Shown: positions 27,136-34,561 of the stretch, in pieces | How the letters are laid out: each line of letters begins with the position of its first letter | Position numbering within the stretch: position 1 is the stretch's first letter | Assembly: GCA_035532735.1 (NCBI GenBank) | Contig: DATKQM010000057.1 | Coordinates: 33,944-97,943 of the forward strand | Source of the DNA: Chersky-840 sp035532735 | Lineage (GTDB): Bacteria > Actinomycetota > Acidimicrobiia > Acidimicrobiales > UBA8190 | Length of the DNA: 64,000 nucleotides | Reading direction: 5' to 3' | Translations under genes and position numbers: made by a program | The notes under the pieces: model-generated | Seen by the model: only the letters and a program-made list of their open reading frames with translations | Database searches by the model: none | Told to the model about the DNA's origin: nothing

Positions 27136-28203
27136 ATGACCTATCGCGTCGTGCTGTGGGGAACCGGGAACGTGGGCCGCCATGCGCTGGCCGGCATCGA
27201 TGTCCGGCCCGACCTCGAGCTCGTCGGCGTGTGGGTGTCGAACCCCGACAAGGTGGGGCGCGACGCCGGGGACCTGGCCGGCCTGGGTCGAACGTTGGGT
27301 GTGGCCGCCACTGACGACGCCGATGCCCTTTTCGCGCTCGCTCCCGACTGCGTCGTCCACACCGCCATGGCGGACCACCGCCTGCCCGAAGCACTCGCCG
27401 ATCTCGAGAGAATCCTGCGCTCGGGGACCAACGTGGTGTCGAGCGGGCCGGTGTTCCTCCAGTATCCCGAAGGCGTGGTGTCGCCGGAGATGACCGACCC
27501 CCTGCGCCACGCCGCGCTCGGTGCGGGTGTGTCGCTGTGGGTGAACGGCATCGACCCCGGCTTCGCCAACGACTGGCTGCCTCTGGTGATCACCGGCATC
27601 AGCGAACGCATCGAAGAAGTGCGGTGCCTCGAGATCCTCAACTACGCCACCTACGACCAGGCCATGGTGATGTTCGACATCATGGGATTCGGCCGGCCCC
27701 TCGACGACGTCCCCATGCTGCTGCTGCCGGGTGTGCTCACCATGGCGTGGGGAAGCGTGGTCCGCCAGATCGCGGCCGGGCTCGACGTCGAGCTCGACGG
27801 CGTGGAAGAGCACTACGAACGGCTCCCCGCGCCACGCCAGATCGAGATCGCGTCGGGGACCGTGGAAATGGGCACCGCGGCGGGACTGCGCTTCGAGGTG
27901 CGGGGCATGCGGGCGGGGCGTGCAGTCATCGTCCTCGAGCACGTCACCCGGCTCGCCGATGACATCGGGCCGGACTGGCCCCAGCCCACAGGCCAGGGTG
28001 GCTATCGCGTCGTAGTACGGGGCGAGCCGAACTACACCGTCGACCTCCAGCTCATGGGGACCGATGGGGACCACAACACCGGCGGGCTCAAGGCCACCGC
28101 CATGCGTCTGGTGAACGCCGTGCCGGCCGTGATCGAAGCGCGCCCGGGGCTGCTCACCGCCCTCGACCTGCCCCTTGTGACCGGGCGGGGCCTCGTCGTC
28201 TGA
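27136..28203 (+). CDS. DapB-like NAD(P)-dependent dehydrogenase of unknown substrate
   Basis: 355 residues. The N-terminal Rossmann motif is VVLWGTGNVGRHALAGI, followed by ELVGVWVSNPDKVGRDAG. This is the dihydrodipicolinate-reductase N-domain form seen in 2,4-diaminopentanoate dehydrogenase-like proteins. The conserved GTNVVSSGP and NGIDPGFANDWLPL segments match the large, poorly studied group common in mycobacteria. Not a lysine-pathway DapB: it is longer and lacks that context. Adjacent SDR (10 bp) suggests a shared pathway. Confidence 0.8.
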   Translation: MTYRVVLWGTGNVGRHALAGIDVRPDLELVGVWVSNPDKVGRDAGDLAGLGRTLGVAATDDADALFALAPDCVVHTAMADHRLPEALADLERILRSGTNVVSSGPVFLQYPEGVVSPEMTDPLRHAALGAGVSLWVNGIDPGFANDWLPLVITGISERIEEVRCLEILNYATYDQAMVMFDIMGFGRPLDDVPMLLLPGVLTMAWGSVVRQIAAGLDVELDGVEEHYERLPAPRQIEIASGTVEMGTAAGLRFEVRGMRAGRAVIVLEHVTRLADDIGPDWPQPTGQGGYRVVVRGEPNYTVDLQLMGTDGDHNTGGLKATAMRLVNAVPAVIEARPGLLTALDLPLVTGRGLVV

Positions 28204-28215
28204 TTCTGATCGCTC

Positions 28216-29484
28216 TCACGCGCCGAGCGCGGCGCGAGCCGCCGCGCTGCGGCGTCCCAGACGCCAGAACTGCATCAGACCGAGTGCGGTCATGACCGGG
28301 ACCACCGCCATGGCGGGCCGATAGCCGAGCGCGTCTCGACCCCCGTGGCCGACGCCGGTGAGCACCCATCCGATGACGAGATCGGCGAACACCGCGCAGG
28401 CGAACCCCCCGATGTTCACGACACCGGTGGCGGCTCCCCCCCGTTCGGGCGGGTTGGCCTCGCGGGCCAGGTCGAAGGCGATGACCGCCGTCGACCCGCA
28501 CACGCCGATGGTGATCGCCAGGACCAGCACCACACCGAGGGGCGCTCTCCCGCCACCCCAGCTGAGCACGAGGGCCCACGCCCCCATCAGGACCAGCGCG
28601 CTGGCCTTCACGGCGACGGACCGGGCGCGCGGGACACGGACCGTCAGCATGCCGACGACGGGCGCGCTCAGCACCGCGCTCGCGACGACGAGTCCCAAGA
28701 CGAAGCTCGCCCCCTGGCCCGAATAGTGCTCGGCGCGCACCAAGAAGGGATAGCCCCACAGGGCGGTGAACACGACGAAGGGACCGGTGAGGGCGAAATG
28801 CGCCCACATCGCCTGCCACGTTCCCGGCGTGGCCATGGCGTGGCGCACCGCCCTGCGCATGCCGGGCCCTTCGCGCCACGGAAGGCGCGCCGCGGTGTCG
28901 GGCCGGTCGCGCACGAACACGGCGATGCACAGCGCAAACGCACCTGTCAGCCCGGCCGAACCCCCGAAGGTGGTCACCCAACCCAGACGCGAGAGGCTGA
29001 GCCGCAACGGCTCGGTGGAGACCAATTGGCCCAGGCCGCCGACCAGCGAGGTCAGGGCGGTGAGCAACCCGTAGCGCGAGGCGGGGAACCAGTTCTGGAC
29101 TAGTCGCAGGACGTTCAAGAACGTGAGGCCGTCACCCACGCCCACCAGAGCCCGTCCGGCCAGCGCGGTGGCCACACTGTTGCCCCAGCCGAAGAGCGCC
29201 TCGCCGGCGGCCAGGAACACGAGCGCAGCGCTCAGCATGCGCCGGGGCCCGAAGCGGTCCGCCATGGCCCCGGTGGGGATCTGGAGCCCCGCGTAGACCG
29301 CCAGTTGCGCGGCCACGAACGTGGCCAGGACCGACGGTCCGGTATGGAAGCGACGCTCGGCCTCGAGCGAGGCCACGCCCAGGCTGGTGCGGTGGAAGAC
29401 GGCCACGAAGTACGCGCTGACCGCCAGTCCCCATGCCGCCCACGCCCCCCGGTGCTCGCCTGGGTGTCTCGAGCGGTCCGGCAT
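28216..29484 (-). CDS. MFS transporter
   Basis: 422 residues from the ATG at 29484 (MPDRSRHPGEHRG); a GTG at 29538 would add 18 residues without clear support. Twelve hydrophobic segments. The loop 2-3 motif is seen in GAMADRFGPRRML. Helix 5 region GVGDGLTFLNVLRLVQNWFP is like the ACS/NarK-type branch of MFS. The only minus-strand gene in this stretch, convergent with the DapB-like gene and divergent from the lipocalin-like gene at 29629. Substrate not readable. Confidence 0.88.
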   Translation of the reverse strand: MPDRSRHPGEHRGAWAAWGLAVSAYFVAVFHRTSLGVASLEAERRFHTGPSVLATFVAAQLAVYAGLQIPTGAMADRFGPRRMLSAALVFLAAGEALFGWGNSVATALAGRALVGVGDGLTFLNVLRLVQNWFPASRYGLLTALTSLVGGLGQLVSTEPLRLSLSRLGWVTTFGGSAGLTGAFALCIAVFVRDRPDTAARLPWREGPGMRRAVRHAMATPGTWQAMWAHFALTGPFVVFTALWGYPFLVRAEHYSGQGASFVLGLVVASAVLSAPVVGMLTVRVPRARSVAVKASALVLMGAWALVLSWGGGRAPLGVVLVLAITIGVCGSTAVIAFDLAREANPPERGGAATGVVNIGGFACAVFADLVIGWVLTGVGHGGRDALGYRPAMAVVPVMTALGLMQFWRLGRRSAAARAALGA

Positions 29485-29628
29485 CCCATGATTGTGACCG
29501 ACGGTCGCCGACGCCCCCGTCGGCTGGGGCACGACCACGGGCGGGCGCTACGTTGAATGCCTCGGGCGGCCCGGCCCGCGTGCGCCGGGATGACGCCGGT
29601 ACCGACACGACCAGGGGGAGCCCATCAC

Positions 29629-30762
29629 ATGCCCGTGCCGCTCGACGAGTATCCCGTGCATCAGGTACCGCTCTCGATGCGCCACGTGGCGACGAGCGAC
29701 CGCAACGCCTATGACCGCTGCTACTTCAATGCCCATGACCGCACCGGCGATGTCTTCCTCGTCACCGGCATGGGCGTCTACCCGAACCTCGGTGTCATCG
29801 ACGCCTATGCCACGGTCCGGTGGGGCGACGACCAGTACACGGTACGGACCTCTGACGCGCTGGGCGATGACCGTATGGACCAGCGCGTGGGACCCTACCG
29901 GATCGAGGTGATCGAACCCCTGGAGCGGGTGCGCGTCGTGTGCGACAGCGCCGAGCACAAGGTGGCCTTCGACCTCACCTGGACCGGGTCGTTCCCGCCC
30001 GTGGAGGAACCCGCCCACGTCATGCGCCAGAACGGGCGGATCATCCTCGACGCCTCTCGCTTCGCCCAGGTGGGAACGTGGTCAGGGACTCTCGAGGTGG
30101 GCGGCGAGAAGCTCGTGGTGAGCGACGACCGCTGGGTGGGGACCCGCGACCGTTCCTGGGGCATACGGCCCGTCGGGGAACCCGAGCCACCCGGTCGCTC
30201 TGCCTCGGAGCCCGACGAAGGGTTCGGGTTCTGGTGGTTGTACGTGCCGTTGCGGTTCGAGGACTTCGCCGTCGTCGTGATCGCGCAGGAGGACGGCGCG
30301 GGCAACCGCTCGCTCAACGAGGCGGTACGGGTCTTCCCGACGTCGTCGGGTCGACCCGTCGAGCAGCTCGGCTGGCCCGAGGTCGAGATCCGGTACCGAG
30401 CCGGGACGAGACACCCCGAGTCGGCCGTGCTCCACATGCGCACCCCGGCAGGAAAGCCGATCACCCTCGAGATCGACACGCTCGGGTTCGTCGGCCTCAA
30501 CTGCGGACCCGGCTACGGCGGCGACCCCGACTGGACACATGGCCAGTGGCGTGGCCGGGGCTACACCGAGGGCGTGGTCTTCGACATGCGCGACCCCGCC
30601 GTCACCGGTCGGATCCCGTTCGGCGTCGTCGACCACGTGGCCCGGGCGAGCTGCGACGGGGCCGAGGGCTGGGGCATGTTCGAGCACGGCACCTTCGGTC
30701 GTCACGAGCCCTCGGGATTCACGGGTTGGGAATCGGTCGCACCCCCGGGGGCGTCGCCGTGA
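29629..30762 (+). CDS. Lipocalin-like (CrtC/AttH-type) protein, paralogue 1
   Basis: 377 residues from the ATG at 29629, preceded by a strong ribosome binding site (AGGGGGAG). No signal peptide. The pattern is beta-rich with a central RDRSWGIRPVGEPEPPG and FWWLYVPLRFEDFAVVVIAQ. The RDxSWG motif is shared with paralogue 2 at 31969. It recalls CrtC/AttH (hydroxyneurosporene-synthase-type) or the related DUF7064/7065 domains; this link is from memory. An isoprenoid or steroid-like hydrophobic ligand is a guess. Overlaps the following kinase-like gene by GTGA. Confidence 0.65.
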   Translation: MPVPLDEYPVHQVPLSMRHVATSDRNAYDRCYFNAHDRTGDVFLVTGMGVYPNLGVIDAYATVRWGDDQYTVRTSDALGDDRMDQRVGPYRIEVIEPLERVRVVCDSAEHKVAFDLTWTGSFPPVEEPAHVMRQNGRIILDASRFAQVGTWSGTLEVGGEKLVVSDDRWVGTRDRSWGIRPVGEPEPPGRSASEPDEGFGFWWLYVPLRFEDFAVVVIAQEDGAGNRSLNEAVRVFPTSSGRPVEQLGWPEVEIRYRAGTRHPESAVLHMRTPAGKPITLEIDTLGFVGLNCGPGYGGDPDWTHGQWRGRGYTEGVVFDMRDPAVTGRIPFGVVDHVARASCDGAEGWGMFEHGTFGRHEPSGFTGWESVAPPGASP

Positions 30763-31934
30763 CTGATCCTGACGCAACGGCCGCCGTTGTCCCCGACGGT
30801 GGTGACACCGAGGCACCGCCCCGCCCGCGCACGTCGACACGCGACCGCCACGAGCTGCACCGGCGACTCGTGCGTTGGTTGGGGACCCAGGTACGCGATC
30901 CCGAGGTCTCCGAGCTCGTGGTGCCCGAGTCCAACGGCATGTCGAGCGAGACGCTCCTGTTCGAGTGCACCTGGCTCGACCCCGACAGCGCGTCGACCGG
31001 GGCGAGAGTGACCCAAGCCTGCGCGGCACGCCTGGTCCCGGATCCCGAAGCGGTCCCGGTCTTCCCCGTCTACGACCTCGAGCGCCAGTTCCGGGTCCTG
31101 CGGCTGGTGGGCGAGCGGACCGGGGTCCCCGTGCCGCGGACATTGTGGTTGGAGCTCGACCCCGAGGCGATCGGCTCGCCGTTCTTCGTGATGGAGCGCG
31201 TCGACGGGGTGGTCCCGCCTGACATCATGCCGTACCCCTTCGGGTCGTGGCTCTCCGAAGCACCACGCGCCGATCAAGACCGGCTCCAGGACTCCTCGGT
31301 ACGCGTGCTCGCCGAGCTGCACGGCGCGGATGTCAGCGCGCAGGACATCGCCTTCCTCGAGCTCGACCGACCCGGGGACACGGCCCTGCGCCGGCACCTG
31401 GCCGAGCAACGCTCCTATTACGAGTGGGTCGTGGCCGACGGGGCGCGCTCGCCGCTCATCGAGCGGACCTTCGCCTGGCTCGAGGACCACTGGCCGGCGT
31501 CCGAAGGGGCACCGGTGATCAGCTGGGGTGACGCCCGCATCGGCAACATGATGTTCCGGGACTTCGAGCCCGTGGCGGTGCTCGACTGGGAAATGGTGGC
31601 GGTGGGCCCACGCGAGATCGACATCGGCTGGATGGTGTACCTCCACCGCTTTCTCGACGACATCGCCATCCAGGCCGGCCTACCGGGCATGCCGGACTTC
31701 ATGCGGCTCGACGACGTGGCCGCGGCCTACGCCCGCCATTCGGGTCACACCCCTCGTGACCTCGACTTCTACACCATGTACGCGGCGCTCCGGCACGCCA
31801 TCGTGATGAGCAGGGTGGCCCGGCGACAGGTGCTCTTCGGTGAGATCGCCATGCCCGATGACCCCGACGACATGATCATGCACCGACCCACCCTCGAGCA
31901 GATGCTCGAGGGCACCTACTGGGCCAAGCTGTGA
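30759..31934 (+). CDS. APH/ChoK-fold phosphotransferase family protein
   Basis: 391 residues from a GTG that overlaps the previous stop. N-lobe: LVVPESNGMSSETLLFEC (nucleotide loop) and ERQFRVLRLVGERTGVPVPRTLWLE. C-lobe: catalytic WGDARIGNMMF (variant of HGDxxxxN: His replaced by Trp, Asp and Asn kept) and AVLDWEMVAVGPREIDIGW with the metal-binding DWE. The family phosphorylates small hydroxyl or amino compounds. This actinobacterial branch is usually near fatty-acid or steroid genes. Sandwiched between two lipocalin-like paralogues, an arrangement that may define a unit. Confidence 0.82.
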   Translation: MTDPDATAAVVPDGGDTEAPPRPRTSTRDRHELHRRLVRWLGTQVRDPEVSELVVPESNGMSSETLLFECTWLDPDSASTGARVTQACAARLVPDPEAVPVFPVYDLERQFRVLRLVGERTGVPVPRTLWLELDPEAIGSPFFVMERVDGVVPPDIMPYPFGSWLSEAPRADQDRLQDSSVRVLAELHGADVSAQDIAFLELDRPGDTALRRHLAEQRSYYEWVVADGARSPLIERTFAWLEDHWPASEGAPVISWGDARIGNMMFRDFEPVAVLDWEMVAVGPREIDIGWMVYLHRFLDDIAIQAGLPGMPDFMRLDDVAAAYARHSGHTPRDLDFYTMYAALRHAIVMSRVARRQVLFGEIAMPDDPDDMIMHRPTLEQMLEGTYWAKL

Positions 31935-31968
31935 CGGCGCCCCGAGACGCGACCAAGAGGACGGCCTC

Positions 31969-33129
31969 GTGACCAATCCCATTGGGCCGCTCGTCCCCGC
32001 CGACGAAGGCCTGTGCCATCAGATCACCGACACCTTCGCGGTGGTGGCGACCAGCGACCTGTCGTGGACCGAGAAGATCTGCGCCATGGCAGCGGCCAAA
32101 GACGGCAGCCTGCAGCTCGGGTTCGGCCTGGGCAAGTACCCCAACCGCAACGTCATGGACGGGTACGCCGGGATCTCGCAAGAGACCGAGCAACGCACGG
32201 TGCGCGCCAGTCGTCGCCTCGACAGCGCGCCGGCACTCACCACCGTCGGGCCCATCCGCTACGAGGTCGTCGAACCCCTGCGGTCGGTCCGGTTCGTCCT
32301 CGAAGCCAACGACGAGCAGCCCATCGCATTCGACTGGCTCTTCGAAGCCGTCGTGCCACCCGCGCTCGAGGACCGCACCCACATGCGGCAGGGCTACCGG
32401 GTGGGGTCCGATCTCGTGCGCTACCACCAGATCGGGTTGGCATCGGGTTGGGTCGAGGTCGACGGCACGCGCCGGGAGATCTCCCCCGACACCTGGGTCT
32501 CGACCCGGGACCATTCCTGGGGTGTGCGCTACGACGTTGGCCTGCCCGCGCCGGACCTCGAACCTCGTGACCCATTGGCGGGGCTCTCCTTCCGGATGAT
32601 CTGGAGTCCGATCGCCATGCAGCGTCCTGACGGCAGCCGCTACGGGTTGTTCCTCCACTACCAGATCGTGAAGGGGACGGGCTTCACCTACAAACAAGTC
32701 GTCATGGGCGGGGTCGAGCACCCCGACGGGACCGTTGAGCGTTTCGTCGACCTCGATCCGGCCTTGTCCTTCGACCCCGCCAACCGCCGCCTGCGCGGCG
32801 GTGGCATCGAGGCTCGCACTGCCGACGGCACGGTGCGCACCCTCGAGGTCGAGGCGGTGTCGGACACTGGTTTCCACCTCGGCGCGGGGCTCTACTTCGG
32901 CCTCGATGGCCATCACCACGGCGAATGGCGCGGCGACCTCCACGTCGAGGGCGAGCACATCGCCGACTGCGCCGACCCTGCGACGGCCCGGCGGCTGCAC
33001 CAGATCCGCGACACCGTCGTCCACGTCGTCGACCCCGTCGGCGGCGGCGAAGGATGGGGCAACTGCCAACCCATCATCACCGGCGGCGACGACGACCTCG
33101 GGCTGTCGGCCGAGGACAGCTTCATGTAG
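31969..33129 (+). CDS. Lipocalin-like (CrtC/AttH-type) protein, paralogue 2
   Basis: 386 residues from a GTG, 34 bp after the kinase-like gene. Shares with paralogue 1 the start of the fold (GLGKYPNRNVMDGYAGIS against GMGVYPNLGVIDAYATV), the VGPIRYEVVEPLRSVRFV segment and the key STRDHSWGVRYDVG. Later parts differ strongly. No signal peptide. A carotenoid-hydratase-like or ligand-carrier role is possible; none is shown. Ends the plus-strand series. Confidence 0.65.
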   Translation: MTNPIGPLVPADEGLCHQITDTFAVVATSDLSWTEKICAMAAAKDGSLQLGFGLGKYPNRNVMDGYAGISQETEQRTVRASRRLDSAPALTTVGPIRYEVVEPLRSVRFVLEANDEQPIAFDWLFEAVVPPALEDRTHMRQGYRVGSDLVRYHQIGLASGWVEVDGTRREISPDTWVSTRDHSWGVRYDVGLPAPDLEPRDPLAGLSFRMIWSPIAMQRPDGSRYGLFLHYQIVKGTGFTYKQVVMGGVEHPDGTVERFVDLDPALSFDPANRRLRGGGIEARTADGTVRTLEVEAVSDTGFHLGAGLYFGLDGHHHGEWRGDLHVEGEHIADCADPATARRLHQIRDTVVHVVDPVGGGEGWGNCQPIITGGDDDLGLSAEDSFM

Positions 33130-33157
33130 GGCCCCGTGCGCGGCACCGCCGGGCGGG

Positions 33158-33502
33158 TCAGCGCAGCAATGACACCAGGCCGGTCACCACGAACCCGCAA
33201 CCGCACAGGCCGAGCAACCGCCGCCACGGATTGACCCCCCGAAACACCTCGTCGACCGCCCACGCCGCCAGGGCCACCAACGCCACGGCGTCGACGGACG
33301 TGCGGGCCCCGCCGTGCGGGGAGAACACCCAGCGCACGCCGACGGTCACGAAGAAGGTCCACAAAGAGACGTTGGGAATCTGTGCGATCGTGATCCGACC
33401 GGTGCTGCGGTCGCGAAACATCCAATCGACCCACGAGCCCACGAGCCCGGTCTCCAGCTCCGGTTCGGACTCCGAGGGCACGTCAGCGGATCGTTCACCC
33501 AC
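33158..33502 (-). CDS. Small two-helix membrane protein, unknown function
   Basis: About 114 residues from the GTG at 33502. An acidic N-terminus (ERSADVPSESEPELE) precedes ETGLVGSWVDWMFRDRSTGRITIAQIPN, then two hydrophobic stretches VALVALAAWAVDEVF and LLGLCGCGFVVTGLVSLL. The RDRSTGRITIAQ.PN phrase appears in a recurrent actinobacterial membrane family of unknown function (memory). Convergent with paralogue 2. Confidence 0.65.
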   Translation of the reverse strand: MGERSADVPSESEPELETGLVGSWVDWMFRDRSTGRITIAQIPNVSLWTFFVTVGVRWVFSPHGGARTSVDAVALVALAAWAVDEVFRGVNPWRRLLGLCGCGFVVTGLVSLLR

Positions 33503-33789
33503 TGAACCAGTGTGCCGGACCGCCACCCAGCGAGACGTTCGGCCTCGGTGTGGCATCGGGGCCCTCCGGCCTGGACCCGGCCCCTTCAGGGTCCGATCAG
33601 GGTCATTCCCGATGTTCGGGTCAGCCCAGGGCGCGTCACACTGTCGGTGCGGTGGTCACCACCCCAAACACCGCCGTACCAAGCCGGGGCGCACCATCGG
33701 CGTGGCGCGCCCCGGGCTCACGGTGCGGGAGACTGGCTCCCGACGATCCGCTGGACAACTCGCGCCTGGCGCGTGAAGGACGGACATCC

Positions 33790-34560
33790 ATGACGATCAC
33801 AGACCACGCATCGACGGCCGTCCCCCCGTCGTCGGAGCCTCCCGCGGCCCGGGCGGTCGACCTGGTGAAGATCTACGGCAGGGACGAGGCCGCGGTCCAT
33901 GCATTGGCCGGTGTCAACGTCGAATTCCAACACGGACAGTTCACCGCCGTGATGGGCCCGTCGGGTTCGGGCAAATCCACGCTCATGCACTGCATGGCGG
34001 GACTGGACACGCCGACGTCGGGACACACCTACGTCGGCGACCAGGACATCGGCATTCTCGATGACAGCGGGCTGACCCAGATGCGCCGGGATCGCGTCGG
34101 CTTCGTCTTCCAGTCGTTCAACCTCGTCCCCACGCTCACGGCGCGTGAGAACATCACGCTTCCCTCCGATCTCGCCGGCAAGAAAATCGACCAGGGATGG
34201 TTCGACTATCTCGTGGCCCAACTGGGCATCGGAGACCGGCTCTCGCACCGGCCCTTGGAGATGTCGGGTGGCCAGCAGCAGAGGGCCGCCTGTGCCCGGG
34301 CCCTCATCGGACGACCCGATCTCATCTTCGCCGACGAGCCGACCGGGAACCTCGACTCGAACTCGTCCTCGGAGATGCTGGGATTCCTGCAACGCTCGGT
34401 GAAGGAATTCAACCAGTCCATCGTCATGGTCACCCACGACCCCAGGGGTGCCGCCTACGCCGATCGAGTGGTCTTCCTCGCCGACGGCAAGGTGGTCGGC
34501 GAGCTCACCGCACCGACCGCCGACTCGGTCCTCGAGCACATGAAGCAGTTGGGGAACTGA
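33790..34560 (+). CDS. ABC transporter ATP-binding protein (MacB/LolD type)
   Basis: 256 residues from the ATG at 33790. Walker A GPSGSGKS, Q-loop in FVFQSFNLVPTLTARENI, signature MSGGQQQRAACARAL, Walker B LIFADEPTG and H-loop VTHD are intact. The segment YGRDEAAVHALAGVNVEF is typical of the export branch. It ends one base before the permease gene and is surely co-transcribed. Exports of lipids, peptides or drugs are known for the family; the cargo is unknown. Confidence 0.95.
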   Translation: MTITDHASTAVPPSSEPPAARAVDLVKIYGRDEAAVHALAGVNVEFQHGQFTAVMGPSGSGKSTLMHCMAGLDTPTSGHTYVGDQDIGILDDSGLTQMRRDRVGFVFQSFNLVPTLTARENITLPSDLAGKKIDQGWFDYLVAQLGIGDRLSHRPLEMSGGQQQRAACARALIGRPDLIFADEPTGNLDSNSSSEMLGFLQRSVKEFNQSIVMVTHDPRGAAYADRVVFLADGKVVGELTAPTADSVLEHMKQLGN

Positions 34561-34561
34561 T

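Noticed and set aside
26335..28074. 579-codon open frame on the minus strand opposite the SDR and DapB-like genes
   Set aside because: His/Arg/Asp-rich nonsense composition; the plus-strand genes have clear motifs and codon bias.
29940..30758. Upstream extension of the APH-type gene frame
   Set aside because: Arg-rich shadow of lipocalin-like paralogue 1; the GTG at 30759 gives the normal coupled start.
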